64,000 nucleotides of DNA, taken from NCBI RefSeq assembly GCF_003013395.1, contig NZ_PXZM01000049.1, positions 1 through 64,000 of the forward strand, given 5' to 3'. Below, piece after piece: positions 34,915 to 43,525 of this stretch. Source of the stretch: Brevibacillus fortis (lineage in GTDB: Bacteria; Bacillota; Bacilli; Brevibacillales; Brevibacillaceae). The notes beneath the pieces are model-generated. The model was not told where the DNA came from, searched no databases, and saw only the letters and a list, made by a program, of their open reading frames with translations. How positions within the stretch are numbered: the stretch's first letter is position 1; every line of letters starts with the position of its first letter. A program made the position numbers and the translations under genes.

Positions 34915-35214
34915 ATGCCTACGCCTAAAAAGCCAGCACCTCAAGATGCTGACTCTGCCAAAACATACACCCTGCTCGGAGCTGATCGCTCCTTTTATCA
35001 AAGTGATACTCCGGGTACATTAGGAGGGTACCGACCAGGTAGAATATATGGCCGACTGGATTGTCCCTCTGCCATCAGAGCCATTACGCGAGGCGGTTAT
35101 GTCCGCCATCGCGTATTTTTTGCGGATGAAGCAACCGCTATTGCTGCGGGGTATCGGCCTTGTGCTGTTTGTTTACGAGAGAAATATTTGTTGTGGAAAG
35201 CGATGCGGGCGTAG
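34915..35214 (+). CDS. Small Ada-type zinc-binding domain protein
   Basis: Protein of 99 aa made almost only of an Ada-like metal-binding module: a first Cys in GRLDCPSAIRAI (near 50) and a CAVC pair (near 83-86) preceded by RHRVFFADEATAIAAGYRP, the typical Ada spacing. No methyltransferase or DNA-reading helices are present. Three Cys are visible instead of four, so the methyl-acceptor chemistry may be absent. AGGGGGAG lies five bases before the ATG. It sits 83 bases after nfo in a run of alkylation-repair genes, so an accessory or damage-sensing role is likely but unproven. Confidence 0.8.
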   Translation: MPTPKKPAPQDADSAKTYTLLGADRSFYQSDTPGTLGGYRPGRIYGRLDCPSAIRAITRGGYVRHRVFFADEATAIAAGYRPCAVCLREKYLLWKAMRA

Positions 35215-35215
35215 A

Positions 35216-35458
35216 TCAATGCGCCCTGCCATTACGTTCATTTCCTCGCTTAAAATTCCCTGTGATTTTCGCCAGGTGTAATTGTACAGTCTTGTCATCT
35301 TCGGCTGCTTTTAATTTATCCAGAAATCTTTCCGCTTCCTTCCCCTTTAACGTTTTTACCAGTTTCCCTTGATAGTCAATGAATACTGTCTGATCTTTTG
35401 CGATCCGATAGTGAAAGGGATTTTCGTCTAAACGATTTCTTTTATCAATCCGGCTCAT
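35216..35458 (-). CDS. Conserved small hypothetical protein
   Basis: Basic cytosolic protein of 80 aa (MSRIDKRNRLDENPF...). It combines a short beta-rich middle (FIDYQGKLVKTLKGKEAERF) and a charged C-terminus with GNFKRGNER. I recall similar short proteins in Bacillus relatives but no function. The ATG at 35458 is chosen because AGGAGG lies exactly seven bases upstream; the longer frame has no such site. It ends two bases from the Ada-like gene, tail to tail. Confidence 0.75.
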   Translation of the reverse strand: MSRIDKRNRLDENPFHYRIAKDQTVFIDYQGKLVKTLKGKEAERFLDKLKAAEDDKTVQLHLAKITGNFKRGNERNGRAH

Positions 35459-35478
35459 TTGCCAGCCTCCTGGTCTCT

Positions 35479-35862
35479 CTATAGAACACCTGCGGGGATT
35501 CGAAATAGTACATAGTTGCCTGTCCACATTTGTGATGTGATGATCATCTTCTCTTTCCCCCGTTCAAAAAAGTATCCGGCCCCTTCTTGTTGGATAAAGG
35601 TCCAGCCTTTTTCCGACACTGCCCGCTTTACTGCATCTACTTCTGAACCTTAATCGGATTGCGCCCCGTACCAATCGATGTTATTCTCCGTCGTCAATTT
35701 GACTATCGATCCCGTGTATTCGTCCAAAAGCTCCGTCACCTCTCTTTTGGACTTGGATTCGAATGGTAATGCAGGATACCAAATCCGTAAAGTATTTGCG
35801 AGCATGATGAGACAGAAGCCGAAGATGATTACAAGGAACAGTGACTTCGTTCTCTTATTCAT
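35479..35862 (-). pseudogene. Small membrane-anchored protein gene with in-frame nonsense codon
   Basis: From ATG 35862 an N-terminal membrane anchor (SLFLVIIFGFCLIMLANTL) leads to a soluble part that stops at TAA (35650-35652). In the same frame the sequence continues for 56 sense codons (GSEVDAVKRAVSEKGWTFIQ ... YVLFRIPAGVL) to a TAG at 35479. The second part looks like real protein, so a single CAA-to-TAA change probably split one gene of about 127 codons. The ribosome site lies at the end of the upstream cyclase gene, 10 bases away. A truncated 70-residue product may still be made. Confidence 0.7.
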
Positions 35863-35872
35863 ATGTATACAA

Positions 35873-36652
35873 CTACTCCTCTTCCTCAAAAATCGCAACA
35901 GGACGCGCCCATCCCGCGCTTGCTCCTTTCACTTTCACAGGAAACACAGAAACGGTAAACCCGTAGGGCCTCGGCAATTGCTCCAAGTTCGCCAGCTTTT
36001 CAATTTGGCAGTACTCTTTCTCTTTTCCCACATAGTGCGCCGCCCATAAAACACCATCGCGCGGATTTTGTTTATAATCAGCAGCTTGAACGGAAAACGG
36101 GATATCCCATCCCCACCCATCGGTTCCCATGACCTTAATTCCTTGATCAATCAGCCAATGAGTTGCTTCCGCCGATACCCCTGCATGTGATAGGAAATAG
36201 TGCTCTTCATAGTATCTTTTATCCGCATCCGTCCTGATCAGGACAATATCAAACGGTTTTAGTGTGTATTGGATTTGTTCGAGCTTCTGTTTCATATCGT
36301 TCACCGTGATTTCATAACCAGACGGTTTCTCACTAAAATCTAGCAGGACACCATCTCCGTAGAACCACTCCAACGGTAACTGATCAATCGTTCTCGCTGG
36401 CTCTCCCTCGGAAGTAGGCCAGTAATGCCAAGGTGCATCTACATGTGTCCCTGTATGTGTCGTGAGTGTCACCGTTTCACTCGCCCACGCCTTCTGTTCA
36501 GGAAAATCCGTTGGTTGCAATCCGAAATACTGGGCAGCTTGAACAGCCCCTTCTTCATGACTATTGTATTGAATCTCAGGTGGAAACGGTTCTTTTGCCA
36601 GACGATCAAGAGGCACACTCAGATCAATGAACCGACGTGCTTTTCTATTCAT
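35873..36652 (-). CDS. Cyclase-family metal hydrolase (kynurenine formamidase-like)
   Basis: Putative metal-dependent hydrolase of 259 aa of the cyclase/KynB family. The signature HTGTHVDAPWH (about 66-76) provides metal-binding His and Asp, with further conserved FDIVLIRTDADKRY and GIKVMGTDGWGWDIPF. Relatives hydrolyse N-formylkynurenine or close rings in polyketides; the genome context here does not decide. It is followed by the broken membrane-protein gene in the same direction. Confidence 0.82.
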   Translation of the reverse strand: MNRKARRFIDLSVPLDRLAKEPFPPEIQYNSHEEGAVQAAQYFGLQPTDFPEQKAWASETVTLTTHTGTHVDAPWHYWPTSEGEPARTIDQLPLEWFYGDGVLLDFSEKPSGYEITVNDMKQKLEQIQYTLKPFDIVLIRTDADKRYYEEHYFLSHAGVSAEATHWLIDQGIKVMGTDGWGWDIPFSVQAADYKQNPRDGVLWAAHYVGKEKEYCQIEKLANLEQLPRPYGFTVSVFPVKVKGASAGWARPVAIFEEEE

Positions 36653-36749
36653 AGCAGGCTTCCCTTCTTTCCCCTTTGTAATTTTCTGTATTTTCGATCA
36701 ACCTAACTGTACTATCTGCCTTCCACCAGCGTCAAATGAACATGGCAAA

Positions 36750-36787
36750 AAGGCCAGTACCTCGTCGTCAATACAGGTACTGGCCTT
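36750..36787 (-). terminator. Terminator of the MerR-type regulator gene
   Basis: AAGGCCAGTACCT (36750-36762) and AGGTACTGGCCTT (36775-36787) form a perfect 13-pair stem, with five T following on the minus strand. Confidence 0.9.
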
Positions 36788-36789
36788 CT

Positions 36790-37593
36790 TTATGGTGATT
36801 CAATTGGAATTTGTACTTCTACATACGTATCGCCCCCATCTGGGGATTGCAGATAGGTTTCTCTGCCTGGCTGATCTTTTTTAATCCGGTATTGATTGCG
36901 CTCGATCCATTTTGCCAAGTCAATGCAGGCCGTAGAAGGAACGAATGGCTCGACTCGTTGGACCAGGGTGGCCATCATCGGCTCCTCTGGCAGCATACGT
37001 ACTTCCAGCATGTCAGATGGCAAGGGAATGTCCTGTTTGAGCACATAGCCGATCTCCAATTCGAATGCCGCCTCGTCTCTTTCCGACTCCTTCCACAAAA
37101 CGATGGGGGAAAGCATGCTTTTCTGCTGCTTGCCTGCATAATGAGCCAGCCGATCGAAAAGCATCGGAATCTCTTCCACCGTACCTTCCGAACGGAACGA
37201 GACCACTTTTTGTGGTTCGACTCGTTTAAAGACGACCTCTTGTTCTACGTACCCCTTCTGCTCGATCCATAGGAGACGCTCCTTGATTCGATTCAATCGT
37301 GCTTGCTCCTCTTCAAGTAGCAGCTCTATTTCTCTTTCTTTTTGCCTCAATATGCCTTGCCGCTGTTCCATGGACATTTCTTCTTGTAGCAATTGCTGGA
37401 TTTGTTGCAACGTAAATCCTAAGTCCTTGTACATAAGGATTCGATTGAGTGTAACCAATTGCTCTGCTGCATAAAACCGATAGCCAGTCTCTTTGTCTAT
37501 ATCCGCTGGCTTCAAAATGCCAATCTGATCATAAAAACGAAGCGTCTTTAAGGATACTCTGCTCAATCGGGAAAATTCACTGATCTTAAACAT
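36790..37593 (-). CDS. MerR-family regulator with GyrI-like effector domain
   Basis: Multidrug-type activator of 267 aa. The N-terminal MerR winged helix (MFKISEFSRLSRVSLKTLRF) is followed by an antiparallel coiled coil (about 75-120) and a GyrI/BmrR-like ligand domain (about 120-267). Such proteins bind hydrophobic cations or toxins and untwist a 19-base-spacer promoter. I use the ATG at 37593; an ATG seven codons earlier has no better site. The divergent gene has exactly such a promoter. Confidence 0.82.
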   Translation of the reverse strand: MFKISEFSRLSRVSLKTLRFYDQIGILKPADIDKETGYRFYAAEQLVTLNRILMYKDLGFTLQQIQQLLQEEMSMEQRQGILRQKEREIELLLEEEQARLNRIKERLLWIEQKGYVEQEVVFKRVEPQKVVSFRSEGTVEEIPMLFDRLAHYAGKQQKSMLSPIVLWKESERDEAAFELEIGYVLKQDIPLPSDMLEVRMLPEEPMMATLVQRVEPFVPSTACIDLAKWIERNQYRIKKDQPGRETYLQSPDGGDTYVEVQIPIESP

Positions 37594-37618
37594 AGAAAAA
37601 CCCCAATCTGTCATTACC

Positions 37619-37649
37619 TTGACTTTCCCCTGTACGGGAACGTTTATAG
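37619..37649 (+). promoter_or_regulatory. MerR-type promoter with 19-base spacer
   Basis: TTGACT (37619-37624) and TTATAG (37644-37649) are 19 bases apart, two more than optimal, and the spacer holds the dyad TTCCC-ctgtac-GGGAA (37625-37640). This is the standard target of MerR activators. It drives the MetX-like gene and lies next to the divergent merR-type gene. Confidence 0.85.
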
Positions 37650-37685
37650 TTGAAAAAAATCATGCTTACAAAGGGGCAATGCGAG

Positions 37686-38699
37686 ATGGATTACGACACT
37701 TTTCACTTGGGAGAGGTTCGCTTGCAGTCAGGAGTGACACTCCCAAACGCATTTATTGCTTACAAAACGTATGGCACGCTCAACGCAGCCAAGGATAACG
37801 TCATTATATTTCCTACATCGTTTGGAGACCAGCATTACCAAAACGAATGGCTCATCGGAGAAGATAAGGCTTTGAATCCGAAAGAATATTTTATCATCAT
37901 TCCCAATATGCTCGGCAACGGCCTATCGTCTTCCCCGAGCAATACAGCAAGCCCGTATGATCAGGCCCATTTTCCACACGTGACGATCTACGATAATGTC
38001 GCCCTTCAGCATCGACTCATTACGGAGAGGTTTGGCATCCACAAAATTGCGCTGGCAACCGGCTGGTCGATGGGGGCCATCCAGGCTTTTCATTGGGCGG
38101 CGATCTACCCGGATATGGTTGAGCGATTGGCTCCTTTTGCCGGAACCGCAAAAACATGGCCACATAACATCGTCCTCATCGAAGGAATCCGAGCAGCATT
38201 ACAGGCGTATACGGCATCTCCCGAGATTGGCTTGCGTACCTTGGGGCGCGTTTATGCGAGCTGGGGGTTTTCACAGCCATTTTACCGCGAGGCATGCTAT
38301 AAGGCTTTGGGCTATGAGACACTTTCCGAATTTATCTCAGGATTTTGGGAGGAGAGCTTTCTTCCTTCGGATGCCAACGATTTGCTGGTGATGATGTGGA
38401 CGTGGCAGCATGCCGACATTAGCAAAAACGATAGGTACAACGGAGACTTTGAGACGGCGTTGCGAAGCATCCAAGCACGAACGGTTGTGATGCCCGTACG
38501 GACTGATTTGTATTTCACGCCAGAAGACAGTGAATATGAGACGAAGCACATCCCTCACGCTACCTTTAATCCGATTGAATCAATCTGGGGACACTTGGCT
38601 GGGTTTGGACTTAACCCTGTCGATACCGCGTTTATTGATTGCACCTTAAAAGAATTGTTGGGGACTAACCGAAAATACGAAGAAGAGGGACACCTATAA
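37686..38699 (+). CDS. MetX-like alpha/beta hydrolase
   Basis: Alpha/beta-fold protein of 337 aa related to homoserine O-acetyltransferases (MetX). Seen are PTSFGDQHYQNEWLIG, the nucleophile elbow GWSMGA (about 131-136) and a C-terminal His in IWGHLAGFG. The family has diverse acyltransferase and hydrolase members, and the MetX region that binds homoserine is not evident, so methionine synthesis is not claimed. The ATG at 37686 follows AAGGGG by nine bases. Controlled by the MerR-type promoter, it may act in detoxification. A terminator follows. Confidence 0.8.
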   Translation: MDYDTFHLGEVRLQSGVTLPNAFIAYKTYGTLNAAKDNVIIFPTSFGDQHYQNEWLIGEDKALNPKEYFIIIPNMLGNGLSSSPSNTASPYDQAHFPHVTIYDNVALQHRLITERFGIHKIALATGWSMGAIQAFHWAAIYPDMVERLAPFAGTAKTWPHNIVLIEGIRAALQAYTASPEIGLRTLGRVYASWGFSQPFYREACYKALGYETLSEFISGFWEESFLPSDANDLLVMMWTWQHADISKNDRYNGDFETALRSIQARTVVMPVRTDLYFTPEDSEYETKHIPHATFNPIESIWGHLAGFGLNPVDTAFIDCTLKELLGTNRKYEEEGHL

Positions 38700-38713
38700 A
38701 GGTGCCCCTTCTT
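38685..38713. terminator. Bidirectional terminator between MetX-like and HEAT-repeat genes
   Basis: AGAGGGaCACCT-ataa-AGGTGcCCCTTCTTT forms a stem between two convergent genes; it overlaps the end of the MetX-like coding sequence. Confidence 0.7.
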
Positions 38714-40317
38714 TATCTTTTCGCCAGGAGCGCCTCGACGGAGTCAGCAATATCCTCCGACAGAAACTCTCGAACCTCACCAAGAGTATGGCTAATTTTT
38801 TCACGTTGCTCATCCTTTAAGCGCAAATAGAACCTTCTATTATATCCTTGCAGCCAATGCTCGACATACAGAATGGCCTCATCGCGTATTTCTTTTTCCT
38901 GCACAACGCATGCTCGTAATAATAATGAAATACTGTCTGCCTTGTTAATCCTCGAGAATAAGAAGAGAATGTTTTTCTTCACATGAAGGCCCACATCTTT
39001 TTCAATCATCTCCCAGAGCATGTCTGCATGATGAAGCTCTACCCTATCCGCTAGTATTTGTCTTGTTTCACGAGATGCGCTTCGCTTATTGGTTTGTAGA
39101 GCCCGGATAAAAACTTCGATGTGGTCTTCTGGATTCAGCATAGCGAGTGCCTTCACGGCTGCTCTTTGTATTCGCTCATTTTCATGGCGCAAAAACGGAA
39201 CAATCAATTGATCATCTGCTTTAACACCCGTTTCGCCTACTCCCACTATCGCTATGGGTATCACCTGCTCCTCGGCACCAACCAATTTTTCCCGATAATA
39301 GGCAGCAAAGTCGATTTTCTTTTCTTTCAAATAAAATCGAGCCATTTCTCGGATGGATTTATGCCCATCCAGCAGAGCAGCAAGCAACGCATCGGTCGCT
39401 TCCTCAGGAAGGTGATCCACATAAGCTTGTAGGGCCAGTTGGCGAATCGGAGGAAAAACGTCACAGCGAATTCGATCGAGCCATCTTCGCAAGCGATTAT
39501 TTTCGTCCTGTTTGCACATATGCTTAACCGTCTGGAGCCTGATCAAGGCATCTTTCTGAATCAAAGCCTCCACAATGACCTCATCTGGATCGATATCAGG
39601 AAGGTTGATTGCCAAATCAAAGCAAAATCGCCGAACAACCGGGTCTTTTGAGCGGAATCCGCTTCGTAACACGTCCCGATTATCTGGATGACGAAACATG
39701 GCCTCGATCTCCTCTAGGAAATCGGTGAACTTTTCACGGTTATAGTATGCGGACAAATGCTTCAACAAGAAAATAGAATCGAGAAAGTATTTTACATAAT
39801 TCGGACGGAATCTCAGCTTACATGCCTTAAACGCCAGATAACGAATCTTGGGCTGCCAATCATTCAAACGGATCAGTAAAAAAGGGATCTCCGCACCCGT
39901 AATCTGTTTTAACAACGCTTCAATCGCCGCTTCTCTTACATAGCCGTTTCGATGGAAGCTGCAAATTCCGATGAAGCTAAGGTCTGACTCATCGTGTATT
40001 GGAAAAGCCCGGATATCCTCCGGCAACAATTCATGCCATGCAGCCAACTGGTTTCTATTTGAATAAGGAGTCAATCTCCGTATGTATTGATCCAAGCTAA
40101 TTACATCTTGTTTACGCAGGCGTGACATTATTTGATGGATAGCCGCAAGAGCTGCCTTTCGTATCTCTTCTCTTTTCTCCAAAGCAAATGGTAAGAGAAA
40201 AGTCAGAGTGATCATGCCCCCCATCCTGGCCAAGGAGTGGAGAATTTCTACTTTTCTATCGTCCGATCTATATAATTCCTCAAAAAGCCTTTGTTCTTCC
40301 GGCGTCATTTGTTTCAT
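38713..40317 (-). CDS. HEAT-repeat protein
   Basis: Helical-repeat protein of 534 aa built of repeated two-helix units (for example REAAIEALLKQITGAEIPFL, RRFCFDLAINLP, IRQLALQAYVDHLPEEA, ERIQRAAVKALAMLNPEDH). No catalytic motif or membrane segment is evident, so it is probably a protein-binding scaffold; relatives occur as PBS-lyase-like HEAT proteins. The ATG at 40317 has GAGGAGG six bases upstream, whereas the longer frame begins inside the divergent promoter region. No operon partner is visible. Confidence 0.78.
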   Translation of the reverse strand: MKQMTPEEQRLFEELYRSDDRKVEILHSLARMGGMITLTFLLPFALEKREEIRKAALAAIHQIMSRLRKQDVISLDQYIRRLTPYSNRNQLAAWHELLPEDIRAFPIHDESDLSFIGICSFHRNGYVREAAIEALLKQITGAEIPFLLIRLNDWQPKIRYLAFKACKLRFRPNYVKYFLDSIFLLKHLSAYYNREKFTDFLEEIEAMFRHPDNRDVLRSGFRSKDPVVRRFCFDLAINLPDIDPDEVIVEALIQKDALIRLQTVKHMCKQDENNRLRRWLDRIRCDVFPPIRQLALQAYVDHLPEEATDALLAALLDGHKSIREMARFYLKEKKIDFAAYYREKLVGAEEQVIPIAIVGVGETGVKADDQLIVPFLRHENERIQRAAVKALAMLNPEDHIEVFIRALQTNKRSASRETRQILADRVELHHADMLWEMIEKDVGLHVKKNILFLFSRINKADSISLLLRACVVQEKEIRDEAILYVEHWLQGYNRRFYLRLKDEQREKISHTLGEVREFLSEDIADSVEALLAKR

Positions 40318-40404
40318 GTCGATCCTCCTCTTCAAATGAAAATGCGTGCAAGCCCTCGACCCTTTCACATAAAATGGAATAGAGAAAAAAGGAGGGATTT
40401 CCAA

Positions 40405-40956
40405 ATGGCCTCATTAATTTATCATGTCGCCGTATCGTTAGACAATTTCATTGCCGATCAAGCGATGATGGATGGAGACATCGAGAGCACGCTCTTTTTA
40501 TTTGAAGGAGACCATGTACCGGACTTTCTATCTGAAATTCAGCAGTATGACGCCGTATTGATGGGCGCGAAAACATACGAGTTTGGATTTAAATTCGGTG
40601 CCAAGCCAGGTGAACCAGGCTATAAGGGAATCAAGCATTATATTTTCTCTAACTCCATGCAGTTTGAGTCCAACGCCGAGGTCGAGCTGGTCAAAGGCGA
40701 TGCCATTGAATTTATCAAGAATCTCAAACAGCAAGAAAGCGGCAAGCTGTGGTTGTGTGGGGGCGGCGAATTGGCAGGCGCGTTGTTGGCAAATAAAATG
40801 ATTGATCAATTAGTACTGAAGGTAAATCCGGTGATGGTCGGGGAAGGTACTCTTCTATTTGGCAGTGCCAAGCCACGTCTCAAGCTAGATTTAGTGGATA
40901 TGAAGCAGTATGCGAATGGAGTCATAAAATCTACTTACGATATCGTTTATACGTAA
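40405..40956 (+). CDS. DHFR/RibD-C-family reductase
   Basis: NADPH-binding reductase-fold protein of 183 aa, of the RibD C-terminal/dihydrofolate-reductase-like family. The N-terminal IYHVAVSLDNFIAD, middle DAVLMGAKTYEFG and GKLWLCGGGELAGALL (glycine-rich cofactor site) are typical. Many such proteins in bacilli have no known substrate. The start at 40405 follows AAGGAGG by eight bases; upstream in-frame codons overlap the divergent gene. A terminator follows. Confidence 0.85.
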   Translation: MASLIYHVAVSLDNFIADQAMMDGDIESTLFLFEGDHVPDFLSEIQQYDAVLMGAKTYEFGFKFGAKPGEPGYKGIKHYIFSNSMQFESNAEVELVKGDAIEFIKNLKQQESGKLWLCGGGELAGALLANKMIDQLVLKVNPVMVGEGTLLFGSAKPRLKLDLVDMKQYANGVIKSTYDIVYT

Positions 40957-40966
40957 TAACAAAAAC

Positions 40967-40998
40967 AAACGGGACCGTATCGCTCGGCCCCGTTTTTG
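40967..40998 (+). terminator. Terminator of the DHFR-like gene
   Basis: ACGGGaCCG...CGGcCCCGTTTTT forms a stem with T-run between convergent genes. Confidence 0.8.
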
Positions 40999-41019
40999 TA
41001 TGCTCCCCCCATCTTTTGA

Positions 41020-42330
41020 TCACGTTACGTCCTGCAATTCACGAGCTGGAACTTCCAATGCTTTCTGAATTTCAATTTTCCGTATGCGATGCTTGTCTTT
41101 CTTTCTGATCGTAAAGACGAGATCATTGTATTGCCACTCGATACCTTCCTTGAGCGTCGGATTTTGACTGTATAGCCAACCGCCGATCGTATCGAGCTCT
41201 TCTTCATTAATATTGGCGTTCAGCAAATCGTTGACCTCGGAGAGAAGTACCTTTCCGTCTACAATCACATGGCTGTTCTCTTCCACGATTTCGATTTCTG
41301 CTTTTTCCTCCTCGTCGAACTCATCACGGATCTCACCTACAATCTCCTCCAGAATATCTTCGATCGTAACCATTCCAGAGGTTCCGCCATATTCGTCAAT
41401 CAGGATGGCGATATGCGTTCTTTGTTTCTGCATTTTTTTCAATAGATCTTTTACAGGTGTAGCCTCCGAAACCGTTAAAAACGGCCGGATGAGCTTGGAC
41501 ATATCCAGATTTGGATCATCGGCATAATTCAGAAAGAACTCTTTTGTGTTAATCATTCCGATAATATGATCCTTGTTTTGCGAAATAACCGGGAAACGGG
41601 TATATTGCTCTTCCTTCATGATTCGCAGATTTTGCTCGAGGGTATGTTCCTTGTGCAAGCAGCTCATATCTGTCCGTGGGACCATAATCTCGCGAGCCAG
41701 CATCTCATCAAAGGCAAAGATATTGCTAACGTATCCATACTCAGACTGATTAATTTTGCCGCTCTCATAGCTTTCCGTCAGAATGATTCGCAGCTCTTCT
41801 TCTGAGTGACTTTCTTCATGCTCCTTGGTCGGTTTCATACCGAATGAACGCACGAGCAGAGCAGCAGAGCCATTCAATACCCAGATCGCCGGGTACATCA
41901 ATTTATAGAACCAGATAATTGGTTTCGCACATAGTAAGCTAACCGCTTCTGCCTTTTGGATCGCCACTGTTTTTGGTGCCAGTTCCCCGACAACCACATG
42001 GAGAAACGTAACGAGTAAGTAAGCAATCACAAACGACAGAACTGAAACGACTTGTTCGGGTAAATAAGGCGTAAGAATTGGACTAATGATACTTTCAATC
42101 GTCGGTTTCCCCAATACCCCCAAGCCAATAGCCGTCAACGTAATCCCTAATTGACACGCTGACAAATATCCATCCAAGTTACTAACTACTTTCTGAACAG
42201 CAAGAGCATTCTTTCTCCCTTCCATGACCAATTGGTCCACGCGGCTGGGGCGAAGCTTTACAATTGCGAATTCAGTTGCCACAAAAAAAGCCGTAGCAAA
42301 AATCAGAAAAGCAATTAGTAACAAATTCAT
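41020..42330 (-). CDS. CNNM/HlyC-CorC-family membrane protein (DUF21-CBS-CorC)
   Basis: Membrane protein of 436 aa with a DUF21/CNNM domain of four helices (1-190), two CBS domains (about 200-335; REIMVPRTDM and IDEYGGTSGMVTIEDILEEIV) and a C-terminal CorC/HlyC domain (about 345-425). Members are linked to magnesium or cobalt export; in Bacillus paralogues carry Mg export activity. The ATG at 42330 lies 10 bases after AGGAT; a TTG three codons earlier is the alternative. The gene stands alone. Confidence 0.88.
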   Translation of the reverse strand: MNLLLIAFLIFATAFFVATEFAIVKLRPSRVDQLVMEGRKNALAVQKVVSNLDGYLSACQLGITLTAIGLGVLGKPTIESIISPILTPYLPEQVVSVLSFVIAYLLVTFLHVVVGELAPKTVAIQKAEAVSLLCAKPIIWFYKLMYPAIWVLNGSAALLVRSFGMKPTKEHEESHSEEELRIILTESYESGKINQSEYGYVSNIFAFDEMLAREIMVPRTDMSCLHKEHTLEQNLRIMKEEQYTRFPVISQNKDHIIGMINTKEFFLNYADDPNLDMSKLIRPFLTVSEATPVKDLLKKMQKQRTHIAILIDEYGGTSGMVTIEDILEEIVGEIRDEFDEEEKAEIEIVEENSHVIVDGKVLLSEVNDLLNANINEEELDTIGGWLYSQNPTLKEGIEWQYNDLVFTIRKKDKHRIRKIEIQKALEVPARELQDVT

Positions 42331-42537
42331 GGTTAGCAATATCCTATCCCCTCTTCATTAGAAGTCTTCCATGGTCATTGTACGAAACGCCTCCCCCTCA
42401 TATCAAAGTTCGCTTATATCCCATTTCGTCTTAATTGTTTGATTATAGGCAGTTTTGCTATTTCAGGTCACTCACCCTTACAGTTGCTGACTACAGGCAT
42501 GGCATACTCACTCATATCCTTCCCTGCCTCCCACTCT

Positions 42538-43302
42538 TTATTCGATAGTGCCCAACTCCAACATGACCGGACAATGATCGCTTCCCATCACCTGTGAGTC
42601 AATTCCCGCACGCACCAACGACGAAGCCAGTCTTTCCGAAGCGAGAAAATAATCAATCCGCCACCCGATATTCCGCTCTCTTACTTTCGGCATAAAAGAC
42701 CACCACGTATAAGCATCGGTCTGATCCGGATAAAAATATCGATAGGTATCCACAAACCCGGCTGCAAGCAACCGCGTCATCTTCTCACGCTCTTCAGGAG
42801 TAAAGCCAGAATTATTGCGATTGGACTTCGCATTCTTTAAATCAATCTCTTGATGGGCTACATTCAGATCCCCACAAACCACCACGGGCTTCTTCGCATC
42901 TAGCTCCAACAAGTAATTCCGAAACCGATCCTCCCATTCCAGCCGATAATCCAATCTCGACAAATCACGCTTCGCATTCGGGGTGTAGACCGTGACCAAG
43001 TAAAAATCCTGAAACTCCAAAGTAATCACGCGGCCCTCAGGCTCATGGTTTTCTTCCAAGCCGTAACGAACAGAGAGCGGTTTCTTTTTTGTAAAAATGA
43101 CCGTTCCGGAATAGCCCTTTTTCTCTGCGTAGTTCCAATATTGATGGTACTCCTCACCGATCTCCATCTCGATCTGCCCTTCTTGCAGCTTCGTTTCCTG
43201 CATGCAAAATATATCGGCGTTCACTTCCTTGAAGTACTCGTAGAAGCCTTTGTTCACACATGCGCGAAGTCCATTTACATTCCAAGAAATCAATTTCATC
43301 AT
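42538..43302 (-). CDS. exoA: Exodeoxyribonuclease III
   Basis: AP endonuclease/3'-5' exonuclease of 254 aa with the complete ExoIII motif set: SWNVNGLRA (Asn near 7), MQETKLQ (metal Glu near 35), YTPNAKRD (Tyr near 105), VCGDLNVAHQEID (catalytic Asp and Asn near 146-148), YTWWSF and GSDHCPVML (Asp-His pair near the end). GAGGAG precedes the first of two adjacent ATG codons by seven bases. It joins nfo as the second AP endonuclease in the window. Confidence 0.93.
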   Translation of the reverse strand: MMKLISWNVNGLRACVNKGFYEYFKEVNADIFCMQETKLQEGQIEMEIGEEYHQYWNYAEKKGYSGTVIFTKKKPLSVRYGLEENHEPEGRVITLEFQDFYLVTVYTPNAKRDLSRLDYRLEWEDRFRNYLLELDAKKPVVVCGDLNVAHQEIDLKNAKSNRNNSGFTPEEREKMTRLLAAGFVDTYRYFYPDQTDAYTWWSFMPKVRERNIGWRIDYFLASERLASSLVRAGIDSQVMGSDHCPVMLELGTIE

Positions 43303-43339
43303 CGCTAATCTCCTCGTCGCCATTCGTTAGATTCTATGG

Positions 43340-43345
43340 TACACT
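43340..43345 (+). promoter_or_regulatory. Extended -10 element before the mph leader
   Basis: TACACT preceded by TGG forms an extended -10. No good -35 is seen at the expected place. Transcription would start about 15-20 bases before the leader ribosome site AGGAGG. Confidence 0.45.
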
Positions 43346-43377
43346 ATCTTTGTTTTCAATTATAGGAGGCTACGACG

Positions 43378-43419
43378 ATGGACATTGCAACGGGCATCGC
43401 ATTCATGAGACTTCGTTAA
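43378..43419 (+). CDS. Leader peptide MDIATGIAFMRLR of the macrolide phosphotransferase gene
   Basis: A 13-codon ORF with a strong ribosome site, AGGAGG eight bases before the ATG. It ends in Met-Arg-Leu-Arg followed by stop. The Arg-X-Arg pattern is the macrolide-dependent arrest motif known from ErmD-type leader peptides. The bases of the last codons, ACTTCGTT (43410-43417), can pair with AATGAGGT (43509-43516), the ribosome site of the resistance gene 109 bases upstream of its start region. A drug-stalled ribosome would cover the first strand and free the second. The pairing includes two G-U pairs. Confidence 0.65.
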   Translation: MDIATGIAFMRLR

Positions 43420-43508
43420 AATCGACAAGACCCTATGTAGGCTCAGCCATTTTCAAAACACGGAATGGGATGAGTTTATTTGTGTTTGATTGATTCTAAC
43501 TATTCATA

Positions 43509-43516
43509 AATGAGGT
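43509..43516 (+). promoter_or_regulatory. mph ribosome site, sequestered partner of the leader
   Basis: AATGAGGT contains the GAGGTG ribosome site nine bases before the phosphotransferase ATG and is complementary to ACTTCGTT inside the leader ORF (eight pairs, two of them G-U). This is the expected off-state pairing of translational attenuation. Confidence 0.5.
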
Positions 43517-43525
43517 GTTTTTGTT

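Noticed and set aside
35650-35652. TAA as a programmed read-through or recoded codon
   Set aside because: Selenocysteine and pyrrolysine use TGA and TAG, and no special context is seen; a simple nonsense mutation or sequence error is more likely.
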